Source: an uncultured Oscillospiraceae bacterium
GTDB lineage: Bacteria; Bacillota; Clostridia; Oscillospirales; Oscillospiraceae
DNA: 23,907 nucleotides
Assembly (NCBI GenBank): GCA_934561515.1
Contig: CAKTGM010000030.1
Location: 1-23,907, forward strand
Direction: 5' to 3'
A program made the translations under genes and the position numbers. Positions 5,693 through 13,429 of this stretch are shown piece by piece. The number at the start of each line of letters is the position of its first letter. The first letter of the stretch is position 1. The notes beneath the pieces are model-generated. The model was not told the origin of the DNA. It ran no database searches and saw nothing but the letters and a program-made list of their open reading frames with translations.

Positions 5693-8323
5693 ATGGCACA
5701 ACAGAAGAAGACCACCACAACAAAAAAGAAAACGGCGTCCTCGTCCCGCTCCTCGGGCGGCGGCAGGCGCACGGCAAAAAAGCAGCAGAAGCGGCCCGTC
5801 CGCCGCGAGGTCGCGGGCGCGATCTTTCTGGTGCTGGCGCTGTGCATTGCCTTCAGCTATTTCCAGTCGGGCGCGTGGCTGCTCGATCAGCCCGCGCGGC
5901 TGTGCCGCTCGCTCTTTGGCTGGGGCTACTACCTTGTCGCGCCGGCGCTGCTGCTGGGGAGCTACATCCTGCTCTTCCACCGCGGGCGCAATGTCGCCTC
6001 GTGCCTGACGGGCGCGCTGCTGATGCCCGTTGTCTTCGGCGCGATCATGCACATTGCGCTCTGCCGGGAGGAGTACGCCGCGATGGACGGCATCTTGAAG
6101 CTCCTGTGGACGAGCGGCAACGAGCTTGCGTCCGGCGGCGCGGTGTCCGCGTCGCTTGCGATCCTGCTGGTGCTGCTGGTGAAAAAAGTGCTGGCGATGA
6201 TCCTGCTCGCCGTGCTCTTTGTCGCCTTTTTGATGATGGCATTCCGCCTCACGCCCGCCGCTGTGATCGAGGCGGTGCGCTCGCACGAGCGCGTGCCCTA
6301 TGAGCCGGAGGAACTGCCGCCGCAGCGCTCAGAGCGCGCAGCGCGGCAGAACGCCCCGCGCGCAAGCGCGATCGATATCCCGCTCGACGGCGAGGAGCGC
6401 GTGGTGAAGAAGAACGCCTCGGGCGGCTTTTTCCGCAAGAAGTCCGAGGGCATCAAGAGCCCCGACGAGCTCTTCGCCCCCGGTGAAGCGCCTGCGCAGT
6501 CTTCGCCGCAGCCGTCTGCGGGGAAGACCGCCCCTGCGGCGGCGCACGCTGACGACTTTGACCTGCCGCCCTTTGACCTGCCGCAGGGAACTCCCGTCAG
6601 CGCGCCTGCCGTCCCCGCGCCCATCGCGCCCGCCGCAGGCGCGAGCGCGCCGCAGGCTCCGGCGAGCGTCCCCGCGCCCACGGTCCTGACGGACAAGCAG
6701 GAGGATAAGCTCCGGCGCGCCGAGGTCGACGCCGCGCGCGAGGAGGTCACGCGCGAGATCGAGACCGGCGGCGATCAGCCCGCGCCGCCCGCCTACCAGT
6801 ACCCGCCCATTACGCTCTTAAAAGAAGACGGCGTGACCAACGCCGCCGAAGCGGGCGCGGAGCTGCGCAACAACTCCCGCCGCCTCGCCCAGACGCTCAC
6901 GAGCTTCGGCGTGGATGCGCAGCCGGGCGACGTGGTGCGCGGCCCGTCCGTCACGCGCTATGAGTTCACGCTCAGCCAGGGCGTGAAGCTCTCGAAGATC
7001 ACCAATTTGCAGGACGATATCGCCCTCGCGCTCGGCGCGAGCGGCGTGCGCATTGCCCCCATTCCCGATAAGATCTCCGTCGTCGGCATCGAGGTGCCGA
7101 ACAAGCTCGTTTCCCCCGTTGCCATCCGCACGGTGCTCGAATCGCGCGAGTTCACGCAGCATCCCTCCACCACGGCCTTCGCTGTCGGCAAGGACATCAG
7201 CGGCCGGAACATCATCGGCAACATTTCAAAGCTGCCGCACGTGCTCATCGCCGGTACGACCGGCTCCGGTAAGTCTGTGTGCACGAACTCGCTCATCGTC
7301 TCGATGCTCTATAAGTCGACGCCCGAGGAGGTCCGCTTCATCATGGTCGACCCGAAGATGGTCGAGCTTGCGCCCTACAACGGCATCCCGCACCTGCTCA
7401 TCCCCGTCGTCACCGACCCGAAAAAAGCCGCGGGCGCGCTGCAATGGGCGGTCTACGAGATGATGAAGCGCTACAAGATCTTCTCCGAGCACAACGTCAA
7501 GGACCTTGCCTCCTACAATAAGGTGGCGGAAACGGACGAAACGCTCAAGAAGCTGCCGAGCGTTGTCGTCGTTATCGACGAGCTGGCCGATCTGATGCTC
7601 GTTGCGGCCAAGGAGGTCGAAGAGTCGATCTGCCGCGTGGCGCAGATGGGCCGCGCCGCGGGGATGCACCTTGTCATCGCGACGCAGCGTCCCTCCGCCG
7701 ACGTCATCACGGGTCTGATGAAGGCCAACATCCCGAGCCGCATCGCCTTTGCGGTCGCCTCGGCGATGGAATCGCGCATCATTCTCGATACCGCGGGCGC
7801 GGAAAAGCTTGTCGGCCGCGGCGATATGCTCTATGCCCCGCTCGGCGAGGGCAAGCCCAAGCGCGTGCAGGGCTGCTTCATCTCAAGTGAGGAGATCGAG
7901 CGCGTTGTGAACTTCGTCAAGGAAAACGGCGAGGCGGATTATGATGAATCCGTCATCGACAAGATCAACGCCGCCGTTGCCGAGAAGGAGAAGGGCAGCG
8001 CCAAGGGCGGCGGAAACGCTCCGAGCGAGCAGAGCGCCGCCGACGAGGGCGACGAGATGCTGCCCGCCGCGATCGATGTGGTGATGGAAACGGGGCAGGC
8101 CTCTGTTTCGATGCTCCAGCGCCGCTTGAAGCTCGGCTATTCGCGCGCCGCGCGCATCGTCGACGAGATGGAAACGCGCGGCATCGTCGGCCCCTTTGAA
8201 GGCTCGAAGCCCCGCCAGATCCTCATCACGAAGGAGCAGTGGCTCGCGCTCAAGATGAAGGGCGCCTACGGCCTCACCCCGCCCGAGGAGGGGGAGCTGC
8301 CGCCGGTGGAGGACGAAGCGTAA
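5693..8323 (+). CDS. ftsK: DNA translocase FtsK/SpoIIIE
   Basis: 876 aa, normal for Gram-positive FtsK/SpoIIIE. A basic, Lys/Thr-rich N terminus leads into several membrane segments between about 38 and 190. A Pro/Ala-rich cytoplasmic linker follows (about 200-380), then the RecA-like motor with Walker A GTTGSGKS at 521-528 and Walker B VVVVIDELAD at 624-633. The C-terminal winged-helix gamma domain, which reads chromosome-orienting sequences, is at about 788-850. It pumps chromosomal DNA across the division or sporulation septum using ATP. The linker is unusually Pro/Ala-rich, in line with the local GC content. GAGG lies about 6 bases before the ATG. The sequence cannot decide between FtsK and SpoIIIE roles; many clostridia use one protein for both. 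A strong terminator follows the stop. Confidence 0.96.
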   Translation: MAQQKKTTTTKKKTASSSRSSGGGRRTAKKQQKRPVRREVAGAIFLVLALCIAFSYFQSGAWLLDQPARLCRSLFGWGYYLVAPALLLGSYILLFHRGRNVASCLTGALLMPVVFGAIMHIALCREEYAAMDGILKLLWTSGNELASGGAVSASLAILLVLLVKKVLAMILLAVLFVAFLMMAFRLTPAAVIEAVRSHERVPYEPEELPPQRSERAARQNAPRASAIDIPLDGEERVVKKNASGGFFRKKSEGIKSPDELFAPGEAPAQSSPQPSAGKTAPAAAHADDFDLPPFDLPQGTPVSAPAVPAPIAPAAGASAPQAPASVPAPTVLTDKQEDKLRRAEVDAAREEVTREIETGGDQPAPPAYQYPPITLLKEDGVTNAAEAGAELRNNSRRLAQTLTSFGVDAQPGDVVRGPSVTRYEFTLSQGVKLSKITNLQDDIALALGASGVRIAPIPDKISVVGIEVPNKLVSPVAIRTVLESREFTQHPSTTAFAVGKDISGRNIIGNISKLPHVLIAGTTGSGKSVCTNSLIVSMLYKSTPEEVRFIMVDPKMVELAPYNGIPHLLIPVVTDPKKAAGALQWAVYEMMKRYKIFSEHNVKDLASYNKVAETDETLKKLPSVVVVIDELADLMLVAAKEVEESICRVAQMGRAAGMHLVIATQRPSADVITGLMKANIPSRIAFAVASAMESRIILDTAGAEKLVGRGDMLYAPLGEGKPKRVQGCFISSEEIERVVNFVKENGEADYDESVIDKINAAVAEKEKGSAKGGGNAPSEQSAADEGDEMLPAAIDVVMETGQASVSMLQRRLKLGYSRAARIVDEMETRGIVGPFEGSKPRQILITKEQWLALKMKGAYGLTPPEEGELPPVEDEA

Positions 8324-8330
8324 AAACTGA

Positions 8331-8369
8331 AAAGAGCGCCGCAGGCATTTGCCTGCGGCGCTCTTTTTT
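8331..8369 (+). terminator. Rho-independent terminator of uppP-ftsK
   Basis: AAAGAGCGCCGCAGGC (8331-8346), a 4-base loop and GCCTGCGGCGCTCTTT (8351-8366) form a perfect 16-bp stem ending in a run of six T. Confidence 0.95.
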
Positions 8370-8376
8370 GCCAGTG

Positions 8377-8403
8377 ACAGCGCTCTCTCGCCGCGCATAG
8401 ACT
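8377..8403 (+). promoter_or_regulatory. Candidate sigma-K (late mother-cell) promoter of cwlJ-gerQ
   Basis: AC (8377-8378), 17 bases, then CATAGACT (8396-8403) fits the Bacillus sigma-K pattern AC-N16/17-CATANNNT. The -10 also fits sigma-E, but no sigma-E -35 is evident. No sigma-A promoter is visible in this gap. The motif is short, so chance is possible; the sporulation genes downstream raise its likelihood. Confidence 0.5.
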
Positions 8404-8436
8404 GGCGGGGAAGAGAAAATGGGGGAGGCGATGGAT

Positions 8437-8877
8437 ATGGCTTATTCCGACCGCGAGCTGCTCGCGCGGCTCATCGAATGCGAGGCGGGCGGCGAGGGCG
8501 AAAACGGCATGAAGGCGGTGGCGGGCGTGGTGATGAACCGCGTGCACGCCCCGGGCGGGGAATACGCGCGCGTGGGGCAGGGCAGCATCCGCAAGATCAT
8601 CTTCCAGCCGGGGCAGTTCGTCTGCGCGAGCGAGGTGGAGCGCGGCAGCTACAACCCGCAGAACATCTACAATATGCGCCCGACGGACATTCACTATGAG
8701 ATCGCCGACTGGGCCATCGCGGGCAACCGGCTTTCGGGTCTTGGCGAGGCGATGTGGTTTTTCAACCCCTTTTCGCCGTCCTGCCGCTCAAGCTTCCCGT
8801 CAAATGTGGGAACGTTCGTCATGCGCATCGGCGACCACTGCTTTTATGCCCCCACCGCAGCGTACTACCGCACATAA
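8437..8877 (+). CDS. cwlJ: Spore cortex-lytic hydrolase, CwlJ/SleB family
   Basis: 146 aa, close to Bacillus CwlJ (about 142 aa), and with no signal peptide, unlike SleB. It consists of a single Hydrolase_2 domain: LLARLIECEAGGEG near the N terminus (E16 in the conserved CEAxGE region), then IRKIIFQPGQF, WFFNP and HCFYAPTAAYY. CwlJ cleaves cortex peptidoglycan during germination and sits at the coat/cortex surface. The start at 8437 is preferred because GGGGGAGG lies 8 bases upstream; ATG codons at 8419 and 8431 are in frame but poorly spaced. GerQ, which anchors CwlJ in Bacillus, is encoded immediately downstream, which strongly supports CwlJ rather than a generic cell wall hydrolase. Confidence 0.85.
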   Translation: MAYSDRELLARLIECEAGGEGENGMKAVAGVVMNRVHAPGGEYARVGQGSIRKIIFQPGQFVCASEVERGSYNPQNIYNMRPTDIHYEIADWAIAGNRLSGLGEAMWFFNPFSPSCRSSFPSNVGTFVMRIGDHCFYAPTAAYYRT

Positions 8878-8922
8878 GGCGCCTTCGGCGCAGCGCATCA
8901 AAATGGAAAGGAAGAGGGAAAT

Positions 8923-9378
8923 ATGACGCAGATGGGGAAAACCGTACCCTGCCTTTACGAGCAGATGACGGCCGCGCCTGCCGCCGCGGGCGCACAGCAG
9001 CAAAAGGGCGGCGAGATGAGCCTCGGCTATGAGGAAATGCTGACAGGCCCGACGGGCGCGGCGGTGATCGTGCCGGCGGGCGGCGCGAACGGGCACTTCC
9101 GCCCCTCGCCGGACAAGATCGAAGAGGTGCAGACCGTCGACAAGATGGGCTACAATTCGTGGAAGGGAATGCTTGCGCGCAACATCGGCCGGCCGGTCAT
9201 CGTCAGCTTTCTCGTCGGTTCGCAGAATACGGTCGTGGCAGCCGGAACGCTGCAGGAGGTCGGCAGCGACTATATCACGATCTATCATCCGGGGCGCAGC
9301 GCCTACATCACCGCCGACCTCTACTCCGTCCGCTTTGTGGAGTTTCCGCAGAGCGGGGCTGCCGTTACGGCGCACTGA
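8923..9378 (+). CDS. gerQ: Spore coat protein GerQ-like
   Basis: 151 aa. The C-terminal half (about 75-140: WKGMLARNIGRPVIVSFLVG, then GTLQEVGSDYITIYHP, then ITADLYSVRFVEFP) matches the pattern I know from Bacillus GerQ, a coat protein cross-linked by transglutaminase and needed to localise CwlJ. The N-terminal half is Ala/Gln/Gly-rich and low in complexity, also as in GerQ. The identification rests on remembered family pattern, not on an alignment; the neighbouring cwlJ makes it convincing. A purine-rich AGAGGG site precedes the ATG. The two genes are 45 bases apart and should be one operon under the sigma-K-like promoter, ended by the hairpin at 9391-9419. Confidence 0.8.
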   Translation: MTQMGKTVPCLYEQMTAAPAAAGAQQQKGGEMSLGYEEMLTGPTGAAVIVPAGGANGHFRPSPDKIEEVQTVDKMGYNSWKGMLARNIGRPVIVSFLVGSQNTVVAAGTLQEVGSDYITIYHPGRSAYITADLYSVRFVEFPQSGAAVTAH

Positions 9379-9390
9379 AGAGGGCGAATG

Positions 9391-9419
9391 AAAAGGGGAC
9401 GCGAAAAGCGTCCCTTTTT
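9391..9419. terminator. Bidirectional terminator between gerQ and the carboxypeptidase gene
   Basis: AAAAGGGGACGC, loop GAAAA, GCGTCCCTTTTT gives a 12-pair stem with one G-U. T-rich and A-rich flanks let it serve both gerQ (plus) and the converging carboxypeptidase gene (minus). Confidence 0.85.
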
Positions 9420-9426
9420 GCGTTTA

Positions 9427-10797
9427 TCAGCGTCTTCTGCGGCCGCGGTAGCCGCTGCCGGCTCTGCTGTAGCGGCGGCGTCCGTATCTGCGGCGGCGGG
9501 AGAACATCGTCGTGTAGACGACAAGCGCCGCGATGAGCAGCACCAGCAGGAGGAAAACGATCCTGACGAGCGGCTTTGCGAAGAAGTCGACGACCCTGCG
9601 CTGCGCCGTGAGGAACCACGAGGCCGACACATCGTTGAGCGCGAGAAGCTCCGTTTCGCCGTAGACCGTGCCCTTGTAGGAGAGCGTCAGCGTGCCGAGC
9701 ACGTCGCCTGCGGCAACGGGCGCGTCGACCGTCTCGCTTTTGAGCGTCACGGTGCGCTCAAGGTCCTCGGGCTCGATGTTGTTGGGCAGCAGGCAGGAGA
9801 GATCCTCCGCGGCGTGGGTCGAAACATAGCTTGCCTCGCTCGAGAGCGCGACGGGAACCTCCTGAATGAGATCGGCGGAGGATAAAATGTCGCGCCGGGC
9901 AAAGTTATCAAAGCCCCAGTCGAACATGCGCGACGTTTCCGAGAAGCTGCGCGTCTGGATGGTCACGCCGTCCTCGAGCGTCACGCGCTCCGCGCCCAGC
10001 ACCACGCTGATCATGTGGCGGCTGCCGCGCACGGCCGAGGAAATGAGGCAGTAGCCCGCCTCGGGCGTGGAGCCGGTCTTGATGCCCTGCGCATCGCGGT
10101 AAACATAGCCGCGGGTGCGCCAGTTGGAGATGAGAAAATTCGTCGAGTGCAGCTCGCGCGGCTTTTCGGTCATGTTGGTGGCGGGCACGGTGTAGCTCTT
10201 GGAATTGCAGATCTCCATGAACTTTTCGTGCTTCATCGCCTCGCGCGTGATGAGGTAGAGATCCCACGCAGTCGTATAGTGCTGGGAATTGTGCAGGCCC
10301 GTGGCGTTGGCAAAGTGGGTGTGCTCGCAGCCGAGCTCCGATGCGCGCTCATTCATGCGCGCAACGAATGCCTCGACCGAGCCGCTGATGTACTCGCCGA
10401 GGATGTTGCACGTCTCGTTTGCCGAGACGATGAGCATACAGTTGAGAAGCTGCTCGACCGTCATCGTCTCACCGGGGACGATGTCCGCGGTGCTGCCGTC
10501 GCTCGCAAGACCCTCGAAGGCCGATTCCGTCGCGGTGACGGAGTCGGAGAGCGAGAGCTTCCCCTCGTCGATGGCCTCGAAGACGAGCAGCGCGGTCATG
10601 ATCTTCGTAAGCGAGGCGGGATAGTTCTCCTGACGGGCGTTCTTTTCATAGAGGATCTCGCCCGTGTCCGCCTCGATGAGAAGGCCCGCGCGCGCGTCGA
10701 GCGTGAAGTCTTCATAGGCCTCGGCACTGAAGGAAGCGAAGAGCGGGAGCAGCAGGGCGAAGGACAAAAAAAGTGACAGCAGACGGCGTTTTTTCAT
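9427..10797 (-). CDS. D-alanyl-D-alanine carboxypeptidase (S11 family, DacF/DacB-like)
   Basis: 456 aa. An N-terminal signal peptide (about 1-27, ending near SAEA) is followed by the penicillin-binding carboxypeptidase domain with all three active-site motifs: SLTK at 62-65, SAN at 125-127 and KTG at 240-242. A PBP5-like C-terminal beta domain covers about 305-395. The enzyme trims the terminal D-alanine of peptidoglycan stem peptides outside the membrane. Unusually, instead of an amphipathic anchor, the protein ends with a clear transmembrane helix (412-431) and a short cytoplasmic tail (434-456) made almost wholly of Arg, Tyr, Gly and Ser. The start at 10797 has GAGGT about 8 bases upstream. 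It is transcribed alone. Whether it acts in vegetative growth or in sporulation (as DacF, DacB) cannot be told. Confidence 0.92.
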   Translation of the reverse strand: MKKRRLLSLFLSFALLLPLFASFSAEAYEDFTLDARAGLLIEADTGEILYEKNARQENYPASLTKIMTALLVFEAIDEGKLSLSDSVTATESAFEGLASDGSTADIVPGETMTVEQLLNCMLIVSANETCNILGEYISGSVEAFVARMNERASELGCEHTHFANATGLHNSQHYTTAWDLYLITREAMKHEKFMEICNSKSYTVPATNMTEKPRELHSTNFLISNWRTRGYVYRDAQGIKTGSTPEAGYCLISSAVRGSRHMISVVLGAERVTLEDGVTIQTRSFSETSRMFDWGFDNFARRDILSSADLIQEVPVALSSEASYVSTHAAEDLSCLLPNNIEPEDLERTVTLKSETVDAPVAAGDVLGTLTLSYKGTVYGETELLALNDVSASWFLTAQRRVVDFFAKPLVRIVFLLLVLLIAALVVYTTMFSRRRRYGRRRYSRAGSGYRGRRRR

Positions 10798-10875
10798 GGA
10801 AATATACCTCGATCTATGATACACTAAAGTAGAATAGTAATTTGTCGGGCGCGCCCTTCGGCACGTTTCGACACC

Positions 10876-10904
10876 AGTATAGCAAAAAAGGCAGGCGAGC
10901 GCAA
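10876..10904 (-). promoter_or_regulatory. Promoter of the carboxypeptidase gene
   Basis: On the minus strand TTGCGC (10899-10904), 17 bases, then TATACT (10876-10881) with an upstream TGC, so an extended -10. The -35 ends two bases before the GTG start of the divergent comEA-like gene, so the two transcription units are tightly interlocked. Confidence 0.6.
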
Positions 10905-10906
10905 CC

Positions 10907-11311
10907 GTGGAAAAGGAAGAAAGAAAAGGTAAGGTCTGCGGCGTCTATTTTGTTCTCGCCGCGCTGACGCTCCTCTTCGCCGTTTCGCTTGCCTTTCTGC
11001 ACAAAACGTCGTATGAGGGGACTGCGCACGGCAACTACACTGTGAGCGTGCAGGAGAAGACCAATGCGCCTACCGCGCCTACGCGCGTGCTCGTGAACGT
11101 CAACACCGCCGATGCGGAGACGCTGGAAACGCTCACGGGCGTCGGCCCTGCGCTCGCGCAGGCGATCGTCGACTATCGCGCCGCGCACGGCGCGTTCCGG
11201 TCGGCGGAGGACCTTTTGCTCGTCAAGGGCATCGGGGAAGCGAAGCTCAAGGGCTTTCGCACCGAGATCACATTCGAAGAGGAGAACGGCAATGAAAATT
11301 CTGGTCGTTGA
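10907..11311 (+). CDS. ComEA-like helix-hairpin-helix DNA-binding membrane protein
   Basis: 134 aa. A short basic N terminus, one membrane segment (about 11-30), a Thr/Pro-rich extracellular linker and a ComEA-type helix-hairpin-helix domain (about 62-118, containing VNVNTADAETLETLTGVGP and LLLVKGIGEAKLKGF). ComEA proteins bind incoming double-stranded DNA outside the membrane during transformation. No comEC or pilus gene is in the window, so a competence role is only inferred. The start is the GTG at 10907: an in-frame stop at 10880 closes the frame upstream and no other start is suitable. The ribosome site is weak. Its last 20 bases overlap the response regulator gene, which makes it the first gene of a signalling operon. 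Confidence 0.82.
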   Translation: MEKEERKGKVCGVYFVLAALTLLFAVSLAFLHKTSYEGTAHGNYTVSVQEKTNAPTAPTRVLVNVNTADAETLETLTGVGPALAQAIVDYRAAHGAFRSAEDLLLVKGIGEAKLKGFRTEITFEEENGNENSGR

Positions 11312-11975
11312 CGATGAGCTGCTGCTCGTCAAGGGCATGAAATTCAATCTGGAGAACGAGGGCTACACGGTCGAAACGGCCTACGACGGCGCGAGCGCCA
11401 TCGACATGGCGAAAACGGGCGATTTCGACCTCATCATCCTTGATCTTATGATGCCGCAGGTCGACGGGCTGACGGCCTGTATGCGTATCCGCGAATTTTC
11501 AAACGTCCCCATCATCATGCTGACCGCCCGCAGCGAGGACACCGATAAGATCATCGGCCTTGAGTCCGGCGCGGACGACTATATCACAAAGCCCTTCAAC
11601 ATCCTCGAGCTCAAAGCGCGCATCCGCGCGCTGCTGCGCCGGGCAAACGCCGCTCCGCAGCAAAAAGCGCAGAGCGCCCTTCTCTCCGCCGGCGGCGTGA
11701 CGCTCGATCCCGAGCAGCGCGTGGCGCTCAGGGACGGCAAAGTCGTCGACCTCACGGCCAAGGAATACGATCTCATCGAGCTTTTTGTCAAAAACCCGCG
11801 CAGGGTCTACTCGCGCGAGAATCTGATGGACCTTGTCTGGGGCTACACCTACGCCGGCGACTACCGCACGGTGGACGTGCACATCAGAAGGCTCAGAGAA
11901 AAGCTTGAGGACGATCCCGCCGCGCCGCAGCATATCCTGACCAAGTGGGGCATCGGCTACTACTTTAAGGACTGA
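11292..11975 (+). CDS. OmpR/PhoB-family response regulator
   Basis: 227 aa. The receiver domain (1-115) has the acidic pocket D7/D8, phospho-acceptor D51, T78 and K100. A winged-helix DNA-binding domain (about 130-227) ends with the usual WGYTYAGDYRTVDVHIRRLR and GIGYYF motifs. Phosphorylated proteins of this type bind direct repeats as dimers. GAGGAG lies 7 bases before the ATG at 11292, inside the end of the ComEA-like gene; a longer open frame upstream is just the other frame of that gene. The partner kinase gene begins 38 bases downstream. The target genes are unknown; phased repeats upstream of the ABC operon at 16781 are one candidate. Confidence 0.95.
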   Translation: MKILVVDDELLLVKGMKFNLENEGYTVETAYDGASAIDMAKTGDFDLIILDLMMPQVDGLTACMRIREFSNVPIIMLTARSEDTDKIIGLESGADDYITKPFNILELKARIRALLRRANAAPQQKAQSALLSAGGVTLDPEQRVALRDGKVVDLTAKEYDLIELFVKNPRRVYSRENLMDLVWGYTYAGDYRTVDVHIRRLREKLEDDPAAPQHILTKWGIGYYFKD

Positions 11976-12013
11976 GCGCGCGAGCGCAAATAAGCACGAA
12001 GGGAGGCGGCGCC

Positions 12014-13429
12014 ATGCGCAGAGGGGCGAGCCTACAGCGAAAATTCAGCTTCAGCTACATTGCCATCATCGCGGCGGTGCTGATCCTGATGAATACCTAC
12101 CCGCTCATCGCCTCGGAGAACCTGACGTTCCGCTCCAAGCAGAGCTCGCTGCAAAGCAGCGTCTCGGTGATGGTGACGGCGCTTTCGGGCCTTGAGGAGC
12201 TGAGCGAGGAAAACGTCGCGGGCGCGATGACGCTCGTCGAGCAGACGGGCATCTCCCGCATCCTTGTGACCGACGCCTCCGGGCGCGTTCTCTACGATAC
12301 GCGCGAAACCGACGGGGCCATCGGCCGCTACGCCTTTTATACCGAGCTTGTGCAGGCGCTGCGGGGCGAGGATGTCGCCTTCGTCGAATTTTCGGGCGGC
12401 GCTTTCAAAAGCCGCGCCGCCTCGCCCATCGTCTATCACAACCAGACCATCGGCGCGGTCTACGCCTACGAATACGACACCGAGCAGGCGGCGCTGCTGC
12501 TGTCGATGCAGCGGAACCTTCTGACCATTTCTGTGGTCGTGACGGTCTTCGCTGCGGGGCTGAGCCTGCTGCTCTCGCGCGTGCTGACGCGGCGCTTCGG
12601 CGTGCTGACCGAGGCCGTGCGCGGGATGCGCGAGGGCTCCTACAGCCACCATGCCGAGGTCGGCGGCAACGACGAGATCGCCGATCTTGCATCGGAGTTC
12701 AACGCCATGGCAGACCGCCTGCAAACGACCGAGGAGGCGCGCCGCCGCTTCGTCTCCGACGCGAGCCACGAGCTCAAAACGCCGCTGGCGGGCATCCGCC
12801 TGCTCTCCGATTCCATCTTGCAGACCGAGAACATGGACGAGCGGACCGTGCGCGAATTTGTCGGCGACATCGAGCAGGAGTCCGAGCGGTTGGCGCGCAT
12901 CACGGAAAACCTCCTGCGCCTGACGCGACTTGACAGCGGCGCGCTGAGCGAGGCGGAGATCGTCGATATCGCGCCGGTCATCGCGCGCGTGGTGCGGATG
13001 CTGCGCCTTGTGGCCGAGGAAAAGAGGGTCGACCTCTCCTATGAGATCCGCCGTGAGGGAAAGACCCTTGCAAGCGAGGACGAGCTCAACGAGATCATCT
13101 ACAACCTGACGGAAAACGCCATCAAGTACAACCGTCCCGGCGGCTTTGTCCGCGTGGCGCTGGCGGGGGACGCGGAGACCTGCCTTCTCACCGTCAGCGA
13201 CAACGGCATCGGCATTCCGCAGGAGGATATGCCCCGCATTTTCGACCGCTTCTACCGCGTGGACAAAATGCGCTCGCGCGCGGCGGGCGGAACGGGCCTT
13301 GGCCTTTCCATCGCCGCCGACACGGCGCGCCGCCGCGGCGGCAGCATTCAGGTCGACGCGCGCGAGGGCGGCGGCACGGTATTCACCGTGCGTCTGCCGC
13401 GCTGCGCGGAAGGAGGGGAGGAAGAATGA
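12014..13429 (+). CDS. Sensor histidine kinase
   Basis: 471 aa membrane kinase. TM1 is about 13-33, an extracytoplasmic sensor of about 130 residues follows, and TM2 is about 168-189. A HAMP segment (about 190-240) leads to a dimerisation domain with H252 in SDASHELKTPLAG, and an ATPase domain with the N box (N364, N368), DNGIG at 396-400 and GGTGLGL at 425-431. It should phosphorylate the regulator encoded just upstream. The sensor domain belongs to no family I can name. GGGAGG precedes the ATG. The stop codon overlaps the start of the GerMN lipoprotein gene (ATGA at 13426-13429), which implies translational coupling. Confidence 0.95.
   Translation: MRRGASLQRKFSFSYIAIIAAVLILMNTYPLIASENLTFRSKQSSLQSSVSVMVTALSGLEELSEENVAGAMTLVEQTGISRILVTDASGRVLYDTRETDGAIGRYAFYTELVQALRGEDVAFVEFSGGAFKSRAASPIVYHNQTIGAVYAYEYDTEQAALLLSMQRNLLTISVVVTVFAAGLSLLLSRVLTRRFGVLTEAVRGMREGSYSHHAEVGGNDEIADLASEFNAMADRLQTTEEARRRFVSDASHELKTPLAGIRLLSDSILQTENMDERTVREFVGDIEQESERLARITENLLRLTRLDSGALSEAEIVDIAPVIARVVRMLRLVAEEKRVDLSYEIRREGKTLASEDELNEIIYNLTENAIKYNRPGGFVRVALAGDAETCLLTVSDNGIGIPQEDMPRIFDRFYRVDKMRSRAAGGTGLGLSIAADTARRRGGSIQVDAREGGGTVFTVRLPRCAEGGEEE

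Noticed and set aside
5654..6286. Minus-strand open frame opposite the 5' end of ftsK
   Set aside because: It is His/Gln/Arg-rich and has no ribosome site; it lies opposite the membrane domain of ftsK.
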